From Atopococcus tabaci (GTDB taxonomy: Bacteria > Bacillota > Bacilli > Lactobacillales > Carnobacteriaceae_A), in assembly GCA_030535975.1 (NCBI GenBank), contig JAUNQW010000001.1:1-64000 (forward strand): a DNA stretch of 64,000 nt. Direction: 5' to 3'. Of the stretch, positions 22,095 to 32,239 are shown in pieces. Numbering within the stretch: the first letter of the stretch is position 1; the number at the start of each line of letters is the position of its first letter. The position numbers and the translations under genes are program-made. The notes below the pieces were generated by a model. The model was not told the origin of the DNA. It did not search any database and saw only the letters and a program-made list of their open reading frames with translations.

Positions 22095-23315
22095 ATGCGA
22101 GAAGAAAAGGTAATATTAGTCGGGCTGCAGACAAGAGAAGAAGACAGCCACTTCAACTATTCGATGGGTGAATTAGCCCAATTGGTAGATACTGCGGGGG
22201 GAGAAGTGGTCATGACTTTTACCCAGAAGAGAAATACGATCGACTCACGGACTTTTGTAGGAAAAGGGAAAATCCAGGAAATCAGCCGTGCGGCGGAGGA
22301 GACCCAGGCTCAAACGATTGTTTTTAACCAAGCCCTGTCGCCTCGCCAGGTGAGAAACATTCAAGACGTGATCGAAGCTAAGATTATCGACAGAATGCAG
22401 TTGATTTTAGACATCTTTGCTATGCGGGCGAATAGCCGTGAAGGACGCCTGCAGGTGGAACTTGCCCAGCAGGAATATCTTCTGCCTCGTCTGGTCGGTC
22501 AAGGAGTGAATCTTTCCCGACTGGGTGGAGGGATCGGAACACGTGGACCTGGAGAAACTCAGCTGGAAAGTGACCGCCGCTATATTCAGGGCCGCATTAC
22601 AGATATCAAAAAAGAACTGAAAAAAGTGAGTGCACACCGTGAACGTATCCGTCAAAGAAGACAGGACCAGCAGGTTTTTCAAATTGGCTTAGTCGGCTAT
22701 ACGAATGCCGGCAAGTCTACCCTGTTAAATGCTTTAACACAGGCGGACACTTTTGAAGAAGACACTTTATTTGCGACCTTAGATCCTCTGACCCGTCAAT
22801 ACGAACTGGGATCGGGTATGGAAGTAACCTTGACTGATACAGTAGGTTTTATTCAGGACTTACCGACAGAGCTGGTCGCTGCTTTCCAGTCTACTTTGGA
22901 AGAGACCCGCAATATGGACTTACTTTTACATGTGATCGATGCTTCTTCAGACTATATAGAGATTCAGGAAGAAACAGTGGTCGAGTTATTGGAAGACATG
23001 GATAGTCATCATATCCCAAGACTGGCTGTCTATAATAAAGCCGATCTGGCAGATGCAGACTTTGTTCCTCAACTCTCCCCTCATATTACTGTATCGGCTA
23101 AAGATGAAGAGGATGTTCTTCGCCTGCACGAGGCCGTTGAGGAACACATAAAAGAAATCCTCGTGCCCTACCGACGAATTCTTCCCGCACAGGAAGCTTC
23201 TGAACTCGCCCACATGCAGAAGGAAAGTCTGGTGACTCAGTGGTCTTTTGATGATGCAACCAATGAATATATTGTAGAAGGCTATGCCAAACCTTCTTCT
23301 AAGTGGGTAACCTAA
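22095..23315 (+). CDS. hflX: GTPase HflX
   Basis: A 406-residue GTPase that binds 50S or 70S ribosomes and splits stalled ribosomes. An N-terminal HflX domain (1-165) includes RLGGGIGTRGPGETQLE with the conserved Gly-rich loop, then a coiled-coil link and a G domain with GLVGYTNAGKST (G1), FATLDPLTR (G2), DTVGF (G3) and NKADL (G4). AAGGAG precedes the ATG. It is the second gene after miaA. The tRNA-Arg promoter lies just downstream; no terminator is obvious. Confidence 0.95.
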   Translation: MREEKVILVGLQTREEDSHFNYSMGELAQLVDTAGGEVVMTFTQKRNTIDSRTFVGKGKIQEISRAAEETQAQTIVFNQALSPRQVRNIQDVIEAKIIDRMQLILDIFAMRANSREGRLQVELAQQEYLLPRLVGQGVNLSRLGGGIGTRGPGETQLESDRRYIQGRITDIKKELKKVSAHRERIRQRRQDQQVFQIGLVGYTNAGKSTLLNALTQADTFEEDTLFATLDPLTRQYELGSGMEVTLTDTVGFIQDLPTELVAAFQSTLEETRNMDLLLHVIDASSDYIEIQEETVVELLEDMDSHHIPRLAVYNKADLADADFVPQLSPHITVSAKDEEDVLRLHEAVEEHIKEILVPYRRILPAQEASELAHMQKESLVTQWSFDDATNEYIVEGYAKPSSKWVT

Positions 23316-23343
23316 CGGGTGAAAAAAATTATCTTTAAAAGAG

Positions 23344-23372
23344 TTGACAATGTCAGAAATACAGAGTAAGAT
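23344..23372 (+). promoter_or_regulatory. Promoter of tRNA-Arg
   Basis: TTGACA and TAAGAT are separated by 17 bases and lie 23 bases upstream of the tRNA. Confidence 0.8.
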
Positions 23373-23394
23373 ACAGGACGTTACGTAATTTATA

Positions 23395-23468
23395 GGTCGT
23401 GTAGCTCAGCTGGATAGAGCATTCGCCTTCTAAGCGAAATGTCGGGGGTTCGAATCCCTCCACGATCG
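23395..23468 (+). tRNA. tRNA-Arg (anticodon TCT)
   Basis: Acceptor GGTCGTG pairs with CACGATC (one G-T), discriminator G. Anticodon loop CTTCTAA gives TCT, reading AGA and AGG. T loop TTCGAAT. It has its own promoter and terminator. No CCA is encoded. Confidence 0.96.
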
Positions 23469-23474
23469 TCATGC

Positions 23475-23508
23475 AACGTCTAATATTATTTATTAGACGT
23501 TTTTTGTT
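23475..23508 (+). terminator. Terminator of tRNA-Arg
   Basis: AACGTCTAATA pairs with TATTAGACGTT and is followed by six T, seven bases after the tRNA. Confidence 0.92.
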
Positions 23509-23591
23509 TCATAACCAGCAAAGCCCAGTAATAGTTAAGTTAGTTTAATTATGCTATATTGATGAGGATTAAGTTCATAGGAGGATCGATT

Positions 23592-23948
23592 ATGTCAGAA
23601 GAGAAAATAGAAGAGAAAAAAACACCCAAAGTGTCGCCTAAAATGAAAGAGCTAGTAAAGACAGAACTACGTAAAGGATCAAGTAATTCGAGAATTGCAA
23701 AACTTTTAGAAAAAGAATATGAAGAAGCTGTCCAAATTATCGACTACATCAAAGAAATCATACGACCAGAAGTGGGACAAGTGATTGAATTTACTTTTCG
23801 CGATGAAAAAATGGTCGGTACGATAGAAAATTTATTAGACAATAGTTCAGTAGTCAAAATTGACTGGACCCGTTCTGAAAAAGGGATGCACGAGCTGCTT
23901 GAAGACAAAACAATCGTTAACTTCAAAGATATTGAAGGGTATTTATAA
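23592..23948 (+). CDS. DUF2187-like protein
   Basis: A 118-residue cytosolic protein. The N-terminal half (1-60) is Lys/Glu-rich and may form a helix-turn-helix-like fold (KGSSNSRIAKLLEKEYEEA). The C-terminal part (66-118), GQVIEFTFRDEKMVGTIENL and NSSVVKIDWT, matches the small beta-barrel DUF2187/YkvS domain. ATG 23592 follows GGAGG by seven bases; the upstream ATGs lack a ribosome binding site. Function unknown. Confidence 0.7.
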   Translation: MSEEKIEEKKTPKVSPKMKELVKTELRKGSSNSRIAKLLEKEYEEAVQIIDYIKEIIRPEVGQVIEFTFRDEKMVGTIENLLDNSSVVKIDWTRSEKGMHELLEDKTIVNFKDIEGYL

Positions 23949-23999
23949 AAAGGCAGAGCAAGAGACAAACTTTTTAACAGCCCCGTTTGGAGGTTTAGG

Positions 24000-24941
24000 A
24001 TGGGAGATTGCATAGAATTTCCGAATCAGTATAATACCCACATTAAAAATGGTCTTGCAGCTGTGCAGACCGAGCGGTGGCATGAAGCTGAAAAATCATT
24101 CCGTGCTGCCTACCAATTAAGACAAACGGCAGAAAGCAACTATCTCTACTTTACAGTCTTAACTGAACTGGGCCGCTTTGATGAAGCCGTTCGACTCTGT
24201 GAAGAATTGATGACTTATTATCTTGAAGATGATCTGCTCTATGCAATGTATATCGAAGCGGTCATTAGCAGCGGACAGTTTCTGAAAGCTGAATCTTTAA
24301 TACTTGATAAGATAAAAAATGCAAAGAGGCAGGAAACAAGAGCGAAATGGAAGAGACAGCTGGATCACCTCGACCAGTCCAGGCAGGAAGTAGTCCTTGA
24401 AAAAGAAAAACAAGATAAAATTCTGGAAAAAAAGCTCTACAGCCTCTCTGAATATACACCTCTTGAGCAGTTAGAAATACTTAAAGATGTAAAAGGTTTA
24501 TCCCAAAAAACATTGAAAAAGGCTTATTATTCGCTCTTGACTAATCCTTTCGTGAGTCAGACAGCCAAAACTTACTGTCTTCTTGCTCTTCTGGAACAAG
24601 GAGAGACCGCAACAGCTGATTTAATATGGTTTGGTGAAGATAAAAAAATAGACTTAAACCAATTAGAAGTTTTTGAAAAGCATCCGATCGTACAAGAATT
24701 ACAAGGCTTGCTTGAAGAAAATTTATATAAGGATCCTTTAGAAATGAAAATGATTCAGCAGGAGCTGAACTTTCATCTCATGCAAATTTATCCTTTTATT
24801 GAAGAAGTCATACAAGATAGTCACTTTTGGCTGCACTTGTATATCGATCGTTATATACACTACTCAAAAGAGAGTGATTATGAAAACGAAGAAGAAATAA
24901 GGATGTACGAGTGGTTTGAAAGCTTAACTCAAAATATATAA
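24000..24941 (+). CDS. Tetratricopeptide-repeat protein, unknown function
   Basis: A 313-residue soluble protein. Residues about 8-105 contain two or three TPR-like helical pairs (KNGLAAVQTERWHEAEKSFRAAY; FTVLTELGRFDEAVRLCEEL). A charged linker and a helical C-terminal region with no recognised domain follow. TPRs mediate protein contacts; the partner is unknown. GGAGG lies seven bases before the ATG. It sits 51 bases after the DUF2187 gene and may be co-transcribed with it. Confidence 0.7.
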   Translation: MGDCIEFPNQYNTHIKNGLAAVQTERWHEAEKSFRAAYQLRQTAESNYLYFTVLTELGRFDEAVRLCEELMTYYLEDDLLYAMYIEAVISSGQFLKAESLILDKIKNAKRQETRAKWKRQLDHLDQSRQEVVLEKEKQDKILEKKLYSLSEYTPLEQLEILKDVKGLSQKTLKKAYYSLLTNPFVSQTAKTYCLLALLEQGETATADLIWFGEDKKIDLNQLEVFEKHPIVQELQGLLEENLYKDPLEMKMIQQELNFHLMQIYPFIEEVIQDSHFWLHLYIDRYIHYSKESDYENEEEIRMYEWFESLTQNI

Positions 24942-24947
24942 ACTAAC

Positions 24948-24977
24948 GAGGCCGGGGAGGGGATCCCCCGGCCTTAA
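24948..24977 (+). terminator. GC-rich hairpin after the TPR gene, probable terminator
   Basis: AGGCCGGGG pairs with CCCCGGCCT around a short AGGGGAT-type loop. The T tract behind it is poor (TTAATTAATTTT), so termination may be partial. Confidence 0.65.
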
Positions 24978-25027
24978 TTAATTTTATAATAGGATGAATC
25001 ATCCAAGTCAAGAGAAGATAAATTAAG

Positions 25028-25056
25028 TTTACAAAAATTAAAAATTAATGTATTAT
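25028..25056 (+). promoter_or_regulatory. Promoter of tig
   Basis: TTTACA and TATTAT are separated by 17 bases, 55 bases before the tig start. Confidence 0.55.
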
Positions 25057-25110
25057 GTTTAGGTATGCAATTTACTAGATAAAACAAAATAAGTCGGAGG
25101 TAATAATTTC

Positions 25111-26415
25111 ATGACAGTTAACTATGAAAAAACAGGCGCTACAACAGGTGAATTAACTTTTACTATTGAAGAAGAAAAAGTTAAGCAGGGACTGGACATC
25201 GCTTTTAAGCGCGTGAAAAACCAACTATCAGTTCCAGGATTCCGTAAAGGTAAAGTTCCTCGCAAGATGTTCAACCAAATGTATGGTGAAGAGGCTCTAT
25301 ATGAAGATGCGCTAAACGCAATCTTACCAGAAGCATATATGGAAGCTTTGAGTGAAGCAGACGTTGAACCTGTAGATCAGCCGGATTTTGAACCTGAAAA
25401 AATGGAAAAAGATTCAGACTGGGTGATTAAAGCACTCCTTACATTAAAGCCTGAAGTTAAATTAGGTGACTACAAAAACTTAGACGTTACTAAACAAGAC
25501 CGCGAAGTTGAAGAGAGCGACGTTGACGAGCAATTAGAAGAGGAACGCGAACAGCATGCAGAATTAGTTGTTGTCGACCGTGAAGCAAAAGAAGGCGACA
25601 CAGTTGTCATTGATTTCTTAGGTAAAAAAGACGGTGAAGCTTTTGACGGCGGAGCTGGAAACAACTACCCATTAGAAATAGGATCAAATTCATTTATTCC
25701 TGGTTTTGAGGAACAGTTAGTGGGTACTCAAGCAGAAGATCAAGTGGATGTCGAAGTAACATTCCCAGAAGACTATACAGAAGAATCTCTAGCAGGTGAA
25801 GAGGCAGTCTTTGAAGTAACCGTCCATGAAGTTAAAGAGCGTCAAGTTCCGGAGTTGGACGATGATTTTGCTCAAGATGTTGACGAAGACGTTGAAAACT
25901 TGGCAGAATTACGTGAAAAACGCCTGGAAGAGTTAAAAGAGTCTAAAGAAGCACAGGCTAAAGCAGCTATTGAAGAAGAAGCAATCCGTAAAGCGGTAGA
26001 AAATGCTGAGATCGAAGAAATTCCAGAGGCAATGACTCACGAAGAAGTTCACCGTCAAATGGAGATCTTCTTAAATAATTTACAATCTCAAGGAATTTCA
26101 CCAGAAATGTATTACCAGATCTCTAATACAACTGAGCAGGACTTACACGAATCAATGGAAGAAGATGCTGAATTACGTGTCCGTACGAATTTAGTTTTAG
26201 AAGAGATTGTTGCACAAGAAAATATTGAAATTTCTGAAGAAGAGCGCGACAGCGAAATCAATAACCTGGCAAAAGAGTATGGCCTGGATGTAGAGACAGT
26301 TAAAGAAGCTTTAACTGATGATATGTTAGATCATGATATTAAGCTTAAGCAAGCAATCGATATTATTGTTTCTTCAGCAAATGAGTCTTTAGAATCTGAA
26401 GAAGAAGAAAAATAA
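25111..26415 (+). CDS. tig: Trigger factor
   Basis: Ribosome-bound chaperone and prolyl isomerase that meets nascent chains at the exit tunnel. 434 residues. The N-terminal ribosome-binding domain has GFRKGKVPRKM (near 44-54), the FKBP-type domain runs about 160-245 (VVIDFLGKKDGEAFDGG, FIPGFEEQLVG), and the long helical C-terminal arm follows with an acidic end. TCGGAGG precedes the ATG. The order tig-clpX-engB matches other Firmicutes; lon genes found there in Bacillus are absent. Confidence 0.97.
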   Translation: MTVNYEKTGATTGELTFTIEEEKVKQGLDIAFKRVKNQLSVPGFRKGKVPRKMFNQMYGEEALYEDALNAILPEAYMEALSEADVEPVDQPDFEPEKMEKDSDWVIKALLTLKPEVKLGDYKNLDVTKQDREVEESDVDEQLEEEREQHAELVVVDREAKEGDTVVIDFLGKKDGEAFDGGAGNNYPLEIGSNSFIPGFEEQLVGTQAEDQVDVEVTFPEDYTEESLAGEEAVFEVTVHEVKERQVPELDDDFAQDVDEDVENLAELREKRLEELKESKEAQAKAAIEEEAIRKAVENAEIEEIPEAMTHEEVHRQMEIFLNNLQSQGISPEMYYQISNTTEQDLHESMEEDAELRVRTNLVLEEIVAQENIEISEEERDSEINNLAKEYGLDVETVKEALTDDMLDHDIKLKQAIDIIVSSANESLESEEEEK

Positions 26416-26448
26416 AAGCTTTCGAAGAAATAAGACTTAATTAACTAT

Positions 26449-26488
26449 CCAGAACGGTCAAGAGATCGCTCTGGGTGTTTTTTCGTTT
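26449..26488 (+). terminator. Weak terminator of tig
   Basis: CCAGA-CG pairs with CG-TCTGG around a 10-base loop, followed by TTTTTT after two bases. Confidence 0.55.
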
Positions 26489-26567
26489 AGGAGTGCTTTA
26501 AAATAGAGTTAGATAAAGTCATATGTTAAAGTAAAGAAAGACTATTGGAAAGGAAGTGAAGCTGCCT

Positions 26568-27827
26568 ATGTATAGTGATGATAATCGCAACGGCCTTATT
26601 TCATGTTCTTTTTGTGGTAAGTCACAAGATCAAGTGAAAAAAATAATTGCTGGACCAGGCGTTTATATATGCGATGAGTGTGTAGAGCTTTCGCAACATA
26701 TTATCGAGGAACAGCTGGCAGAAGGGCAGACTGAATTTGAAGTCGGTGAAGTGCCTACACCGCAGGAAATACGTCATGCATTAGACGAGTATGTGATTGG
26801 ACAAGGACTAGCAAAAAAAACCTTGTCAGTAGCAGTATATAACCATTATAAAAGAATTAATCAATTGGGCAAAGACTATTCAGATGAGGAAGAAAATGTC
26901 GAAGTACAAAAAAGTAACATCCTTTTAGTAGGGCCTACGGGCTCAGGAAAAACTTATCTGGCACAGACATTAGCTAGAATCATTGATGTACCCTTTGCTA
27001 TTGCTGATGCTACTAACCTGACAGAAGCAGGTTATGTAGGTGAAGACGTAGAAAACATCTTGCAAAAATTACTTCAAAGTGCAGACTACGATATTGAATC
27101 CGCTCAGCGAGGTATCATTTATGTCGATGAGATTGATAAAATAGCTAAAAAAAGTGAAAATGTTTCAATTACTCGAGATGTGTCCGGAGAAGGTGTGCAG
27201 CAGTCCTTACTGAAAATCATTGAAGGAACTGTATCGAATGTCCCCCCACAAGGAGGAAGAAAGCATCCTAACCAAGAGATGATTCAAATTGATACCAGTA
27301 ATATCCTTTTCATTGTTGGCGGGGCTTTCTCAGGTATTGAAGATATTGTCAAAAATCGATTAGGCGAAAAAGTTATCGGATTTGGTCAAAATGCTTCTTC
27401 TAAAGTAGATGAGGACGAAGCTGTATTATCTCAATTAATCCCGGAAGACTTGCAAAAGTACGGATTAATCCCGGAATTTATTGGACGTCTACCCATTATT
27501 GCGACGCTGAATTCCCTGGACCAGGATGACTTGATTCGAATTTTATCAGAACCTAAAAATTCACTGGTCAAACAGTACATCAAATTAATGGATCTGGATG
27601 ATGTCTCGCTTGAATTTGACGAATCGGCCTTAGAAGCGGTAGCTGAGCTGGCCATCGAAAGAGAAACAGGTGCCCGGGGTCTGCGGTCCATCATTGAAAA
27701 AGTGATGCTGGACATCATGTATGAGGTTCCGAATCGTGAGGATGTTAAGAAAGTAGTTATTACAGAAGAAACTGTTAAAAAAGGCGAAAAAAATTATTAT
27801 GACAAGGATGACAAAATGGTGTCATAA
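26568..27827 (+). CDS. clpX: ATP-dependent Clp protease ATP-binding subunit ClpX
   Basis: AAA+ unfoldase feeding ClpP. Starting at ATG 26568 gives 419 residues with an N-terminal C4 zinc finger (CSFC near 13-16, CDEC near 35-38), GPTGSGKT Walker [12 protein letters not shown] Walker B, the [11 protein letters not shown] segment and the [12 protein letters not shown] sensor 2 region. A GTG at 26556 would put the ribosome binding site inside the gene. clpP is not adjacent. It lies between tig and engB. Confidence 0.96.
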   Translation: MYSDDNRNGLISCSFCGKSQDQVKKIIAGPGVYICDECVELSQHIIEEQLAEGQTEFEVGEVPTPQEIRHALDEYVIGQGLAKKTLSVAVYNHYKRINQLGKDYSDEEENVEVQKSNILLVGPTGSGKTYLAQTLARIIDVPFAIADATNLTEAGYVGEDVENILQKLLQSADYDIESAQRGIIYVDEIDKIAKKSENVSITRDVSGEGVQQSLLKIIEGTVSNVPPQGGRKHPNQEMIQIDTSNILFIVGGAFSGIEDIVKNRLGEKVIGFGQNASSKVDEDEAVLSQLIPEDLQKYGLIPEFIGRLPIIATLNSLDQDDLIRILSEPKNSLVKQYIKLMDLDDVSLEFDESALEAVAELAIERETGARGLRSIIEKVMLDIMYEVPNREDVKKVVITEETVKKGEKNYYDKDDKMVS

Positions 27828-27850
27828 TTTAATAATGGATCATGAATATC

Positions 27851-27888
27851 ACAAAGTCAGGTGAATGCCTGACTTTGTTTTGTTTTTT
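27851..27888 (+). terminator. Terminator of clpX
   Basis: CAAAGTCAGG pairs with CCTGACTTTG around a GTGAATG loop, followed by TTTTGTTTTTT. Confidence 0.92.
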
Positions 27889-27939
27889 ATGATTCTATCT
27901 GTTTGTGTTATAATATTTAGAGTTTGAGGAGGAGTTAAG

Positions 27940-28524
27940 ATGAAGCAGATTCAAAAGGCAGAAATAGTGATGAGTGCTGTTAGTCAAAAGCAGTACCCTA
28001 AAGATCAATTACCGGAAATTGCCGTGGCCGGACGAAGTAATGTTGGAAAATCATCCTTCATCAATTCGTTACTCAGTCGCAAAGGGCTGGCACGAACTTC
28101 TTCTAAACCGGGGAAGACACGGACCATAAATTTCTTTTTGATTGATGAAAAATTTTATCTTGTGGACGTTCCAGGATATGGTTATGCAAAAGTTTCAAAA
28201 CAAGAAAGAAATAAATGGGGACAAATGATGGATGAATATTTTACCCAGCGTGAAAGCTTACAGCTAACTGTCTTATTAGTAGATGCTAGACACGATCCAT
28301 CAGAATTAGATATTCAGATGTATGAATTTTTGAAGCATTATGGTCTGCCTGTTCTTGTAGTTGCAACTAAATGTGACAAAATTAAACCTTCAAAAAGGCC
28401 GAGACATTTAAAAGCTGTCAAGGAAGGATTAAACCTGGAACCTGGAGATGAAGTTGTTTTATATTCTTCTGAGAAATTAGATGGCAGAAATGAAGTTTGG
28501 AAATATGTTAACGACCATCTTTAG
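27940..28524 (+). CDS. engB: Ribosome biogenesis GTPase (EngB/YsxC)
   Basis: A 194-residue essential GTPase in 50S subunit assembly. G1 is [10 protein letters not shown] (near 30-39), G2 involves [13 protein letters not shown]3 is DVPGYG, and G4 is TKCDKI. GAGGAG lies six bases before the ATG and a TATAAT is about 30 bases further up. It is followed by the hemA-like gene, as ysxC lies near hemA in Bacillus. Confidence 0.96.
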   Translation: MKQIQKAEIVMSAVSQKQYPKDQLPEIAVAGRSNVGKSSFINSLLSRKGLARTSSKPGKTRTINFFLIDEKFYLVDVPGYGYAKVSKQERNKWGQMMDEYFTQRESLQLTVLLVDARHDPSELDIQMYEFLKHYGLPVLVVATKCDKIKPSKRPRHLKAVKEGLNLEPGDEVVLYSSEKLDGRNEVWKYVNDHL

Positions 28525-28558
28525 ACAAAGTTATAGCTTTAATTATAAGGGGTAACCA

Positions 28559-29650
28559 ATGAAATTACTATTGTATGGTGCTGATCAAAACTCAATCAGT
28601 CAGGATGATATCCACAGATATATATTGAGTGATGAAGAAGCCAAAAAACAATTAAATGATCTAAAAAGCTTGGATGGTGTAGATGAACTTATTATTTATA
28701 ATAATGAGTGGTTTACCGAGTATTATTTTTTAGTGGATGAAACACTTTTCCAGCATGGAGACTTTTTAACCTATCTTTCTAACTCTACGGAAAAAGAAAT
28801 TGATGAGGTTATTCTGGACACTTACAGTAAATTCAATGCTGACTTAATCACTCATCTCCTCACCGTTCTTGTGGGTATAGATTTTGAGATGAATAGTGTG
28901 GCATTCCTTGCAGATGCTGAGAAAGCTGTAGTGGAGAGTGGAGAAGAGCTGGAAAACACTTTCTTAAATCAGTTGTTTATACAAGCTGTCCAGTTTATCA
29001 GTGAATTACGTACTCTGCCGGAGTTGCATGACATGTTTCAATCCCGAACTGATCTTACCCTGCAACATATTTTAACCTGCTTTAGACACTTGATTTTTAA
29101 TCGTTTTTATATCGCTGGCAGTGAAGAATATATTGTAGCTTTGGGCAAAATGCTCTATCGTAATGGGGCCCAGCATATCACTTTATCGTCTACTGATAAG
29201 GCAAGAGATGCAGATATCATTCAATCTCTCAATGATTGGGCTGAGAGTCTTTCCAGTAAGCCGCTGAAGAAAAATTTTTATACCCCTATTACTAAAAATG
29301 CTCAACTGTATTATTTATCTTCAGCCGACGGGATCATCATCGAGCAGATTACTGAAGAACCTGGCAGCAAAGAGGAATGGTTTTATGATCAGCTTAATCA
29401 GCTGCTCAAAGAAATTGAAACGATCAGACATAATAAGAAGAAACAGTGTCTTTTTATCTTAAATGAAGAGAATAATGAATTTTCTTGTGACGATATGGAG
29501 CAGAAAATTTATAATATTACTCCGGATACCGAAGTTTCCTTATCCATTGAAACTCAGGTAGAAGTCGCCAAAGACTACTTTGAGCGTCAAGCAGAGTTGG
29601 AGACAGAAAAATTATACACCAGTTACAAAATTTACTCCAAAGAGATGTAA
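28559..29650 (+). CDS. Glutamyl-tRNA reductase-like protein (HemA homologue) without catalytic residues
   Basis: A 363-residue protein. The N-terminal 60 residues follow the GluTR pattern without gaps: MKLLLYGAD, LDGVDELIIYNNEWFTEYY and LVDE align with the family's ...E-x-I-I-V-S-T-C-N-R-T-E-I-Y...V-D. The catalytic Cys (50 in Bacillus HemA) is Glu50, and C-N-R reads E-W-F. FLNQLFIQAVQ (135-145) matches the conserved F-N-x-L-F-x-Q-A-V. The nucleotide-binding segment (182-212), RFYIAGSEEYIVALGKMLYR, has lost the Gly-x-Gly-x-x-Gly loop. The C-terminal dimerisation domain is short. The position after engB is the hemA position in Bacilli, but no other heme gene is here. The intact frame and good ribosome binding site suggest a kept, non-catalytic function. 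Confidence 0.8.
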   Translation: MKLLLYGADQNSISQDDIHRYILSDEEAKKQLNDLKSLDGVDELIIYNNEWFTEYYFLVDETLFQHGDFLTYLSNSTEKEIDEVILDTYSKFNADLITHLLTVLVGIDFEMNSVAFLADAEKAVVESGEELENTFLNQLFIQAVQFISELRTLPELHDMFQSRTDLTLQHILTCFRHLIFNRFYIAGSEEYIVALGKMLYRNGAQHITLSSTDKARDADIIQSLNDWAESLSSKPLKKNFYTPITKNAQLYYLSSADGIIIEQITEEPGSKEEWFYDQLNQLLKEIETIRHNKKKQCLFILNEENNEFSCDDMEQKIYNITPDTEVSLSIETQVEVAKDYFERQAELETEKLYTSYKIYSKEM

Positions 29651-29788
29651 TGCGATCCGTATTAATAAGCCGACAGGACGAAGAATAATCATTTCTGTTA
29701 TTGTTTCGTTCTTTTTATTTTTAGCCTATAATAGGACAAGTAAATTTAGTTTATATCACAGACTGATATAAAAGAGAGGAGGATGTAA

Positions 29789-31084
<1,296 letters not shown>

Positions 31085-31105
31085 GCAGGAATAGAAGGAA
31101 TAAAT

Positions 31106-32029
31106 ATGGAATTGTTATTTTTAGGTACGGGGTCGGGTGTCCCGGCCAAAGAAAGAAACACCCAGAGTATCGCTTTGAAGATGCTCAATGAGCGCAATGA
31201 AGTCTGGCTGTTTGATTGTGGTGAAGCCACCCAGCATCAAATATTAAAGACCAGTCTCAAGCCAAGAAAGATTACTAAAATTTTTATTACCCATATGCAC
31301 GGAGATCATATCTATGGTCTGGCTGGATTTTTAAGCAGCCGTTCTTTTCAAGGTGGAGATGAGTCACTCACTATATATGGTCCCAAGGGAATCAAAAACT
31401 TCGTGATGACCAACTTAAAATTATCTCAGACTCATTTGAGTTATTTTATTCATTTTGTCGAACTGGATCAAGAATCAGGTCAACTTTTTGAAGATGAACA
31501 GCTGCTTGTAACTTATGGCCTGCTTGATCATGGTATTCCATGTTACGGTTTTCGAATCGAAGAGAAGAAAAAGCCGGGAACTCTGCTTGTTGATAAGCTG
31601 CGTGAAGATCAAGTGCCATCTGGTCCTGTCTACGGCAAACTGAAAAAGGGTGAAAGTGTCCAGTTAGAAGACGGGCGTATCATCGATGGAAGAGATTACA
31701 TAGGTGAGCCTATTGAAGGATGTGTTGTGACGATTCTTTCCGACACGAAGCCTTGCCCTTCCAGGGAGAAATTAGCAGACCAGGCAGACATGCTGGTTCA
31801 TGAAAGTACCTTTTCAGCCCAAGAGGCAGACTTGGCGAAAGCCTACAATCATTCCACCTCGCTGGATGCTGCACGGCTGGCCGACAAGGTCAATGCTAAG
31901 AAGTTACTCTTGACTCATGTCAGCTCAAGATATGTCGGCAGCTTGGCTAAGCAGTTAGAAGAAGAAGCCCGGACTATTTTTCCAAATACTCAAGTTGTTC
32001 ATGATTTTTTTGAAATAGAAATTAAATGA
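31106..32029 (+). CDS. rnz: Ribonuclease Z
   Basis: A 307-residue metallo-beta-lactamase endonuclease that cuts pre-tRNA 3' trailers, creating the substrate for CCA addition. GTGSGVPAKERNTQS opens the protein, the metal motif is FITHMHGDHIYGL (near 61-73), and later ligands include LLDHGIPC, VTILSDTK and LVHESTF. All tRNA genes in the window lack CCA, so this enzyme is expected to process them. It follows obgE closely and ends in a long hairpin terminator. Confidence 0.95.
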   Translation: MELLFLGTGSGVPAKERNTQSIALKMLNERNEVWLFDCGEATQHQILKTSLKPRKITKIFITHMHGDHIYGLAGFLSSRSFQGGDESLTIYGPKGIKNFVMTNLKLSQTHLSYFIHFVELDQESGQLFEDEQLLVTYGLLDHGIPCYGFRIEEKKKPGTLLVDKLREDQVPSGPVYGKLKKGESVQLEDGRIIDGRDYIGEPIEGCVVTILSDTKPCPSREKLADQADMLVHESTFSAQEADLAKAYNHSTSLDAARLADKVNAKKLLLTHVSSRYVGSLAKQLEEEARTIFPNTQVVHDFFEIEIK

Positions 32030-32039
32030 TTCACCTATA

Positions 32040-32110
32040 CCCGTCAGCACCCAACATGCCCCCTTTCTTGTATGATAAGGGCGGCCTGGAGATTGTGCTG
32101 CGGGTTTTTC
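32040..32110 (+). terminator. Long two-level terminator hairpin after rnz
   Basis: CCCG-CAGCAC (32040-32050) pairs with GTGCTGCGGG (32095-32104) with one bulge, then five T. Inside the 44-base loop a second stem CCCTT/AAGGG forms. It is larger than a normal terminator and could be the end of a small RNA. Confidence 0.8.
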
Positions 32111-32239
32111 TTTTGTTAATTTTTAAAAAAGGTTTTTAAGCTGAAGTGTTGAGATCATATTTTATGATAGAGGGTCTTTTATTTATTTGCTTGCTGGATA
32201 GTCTGATATAATACAAGAGTTGAAGGAGTGGTTTTCTTG

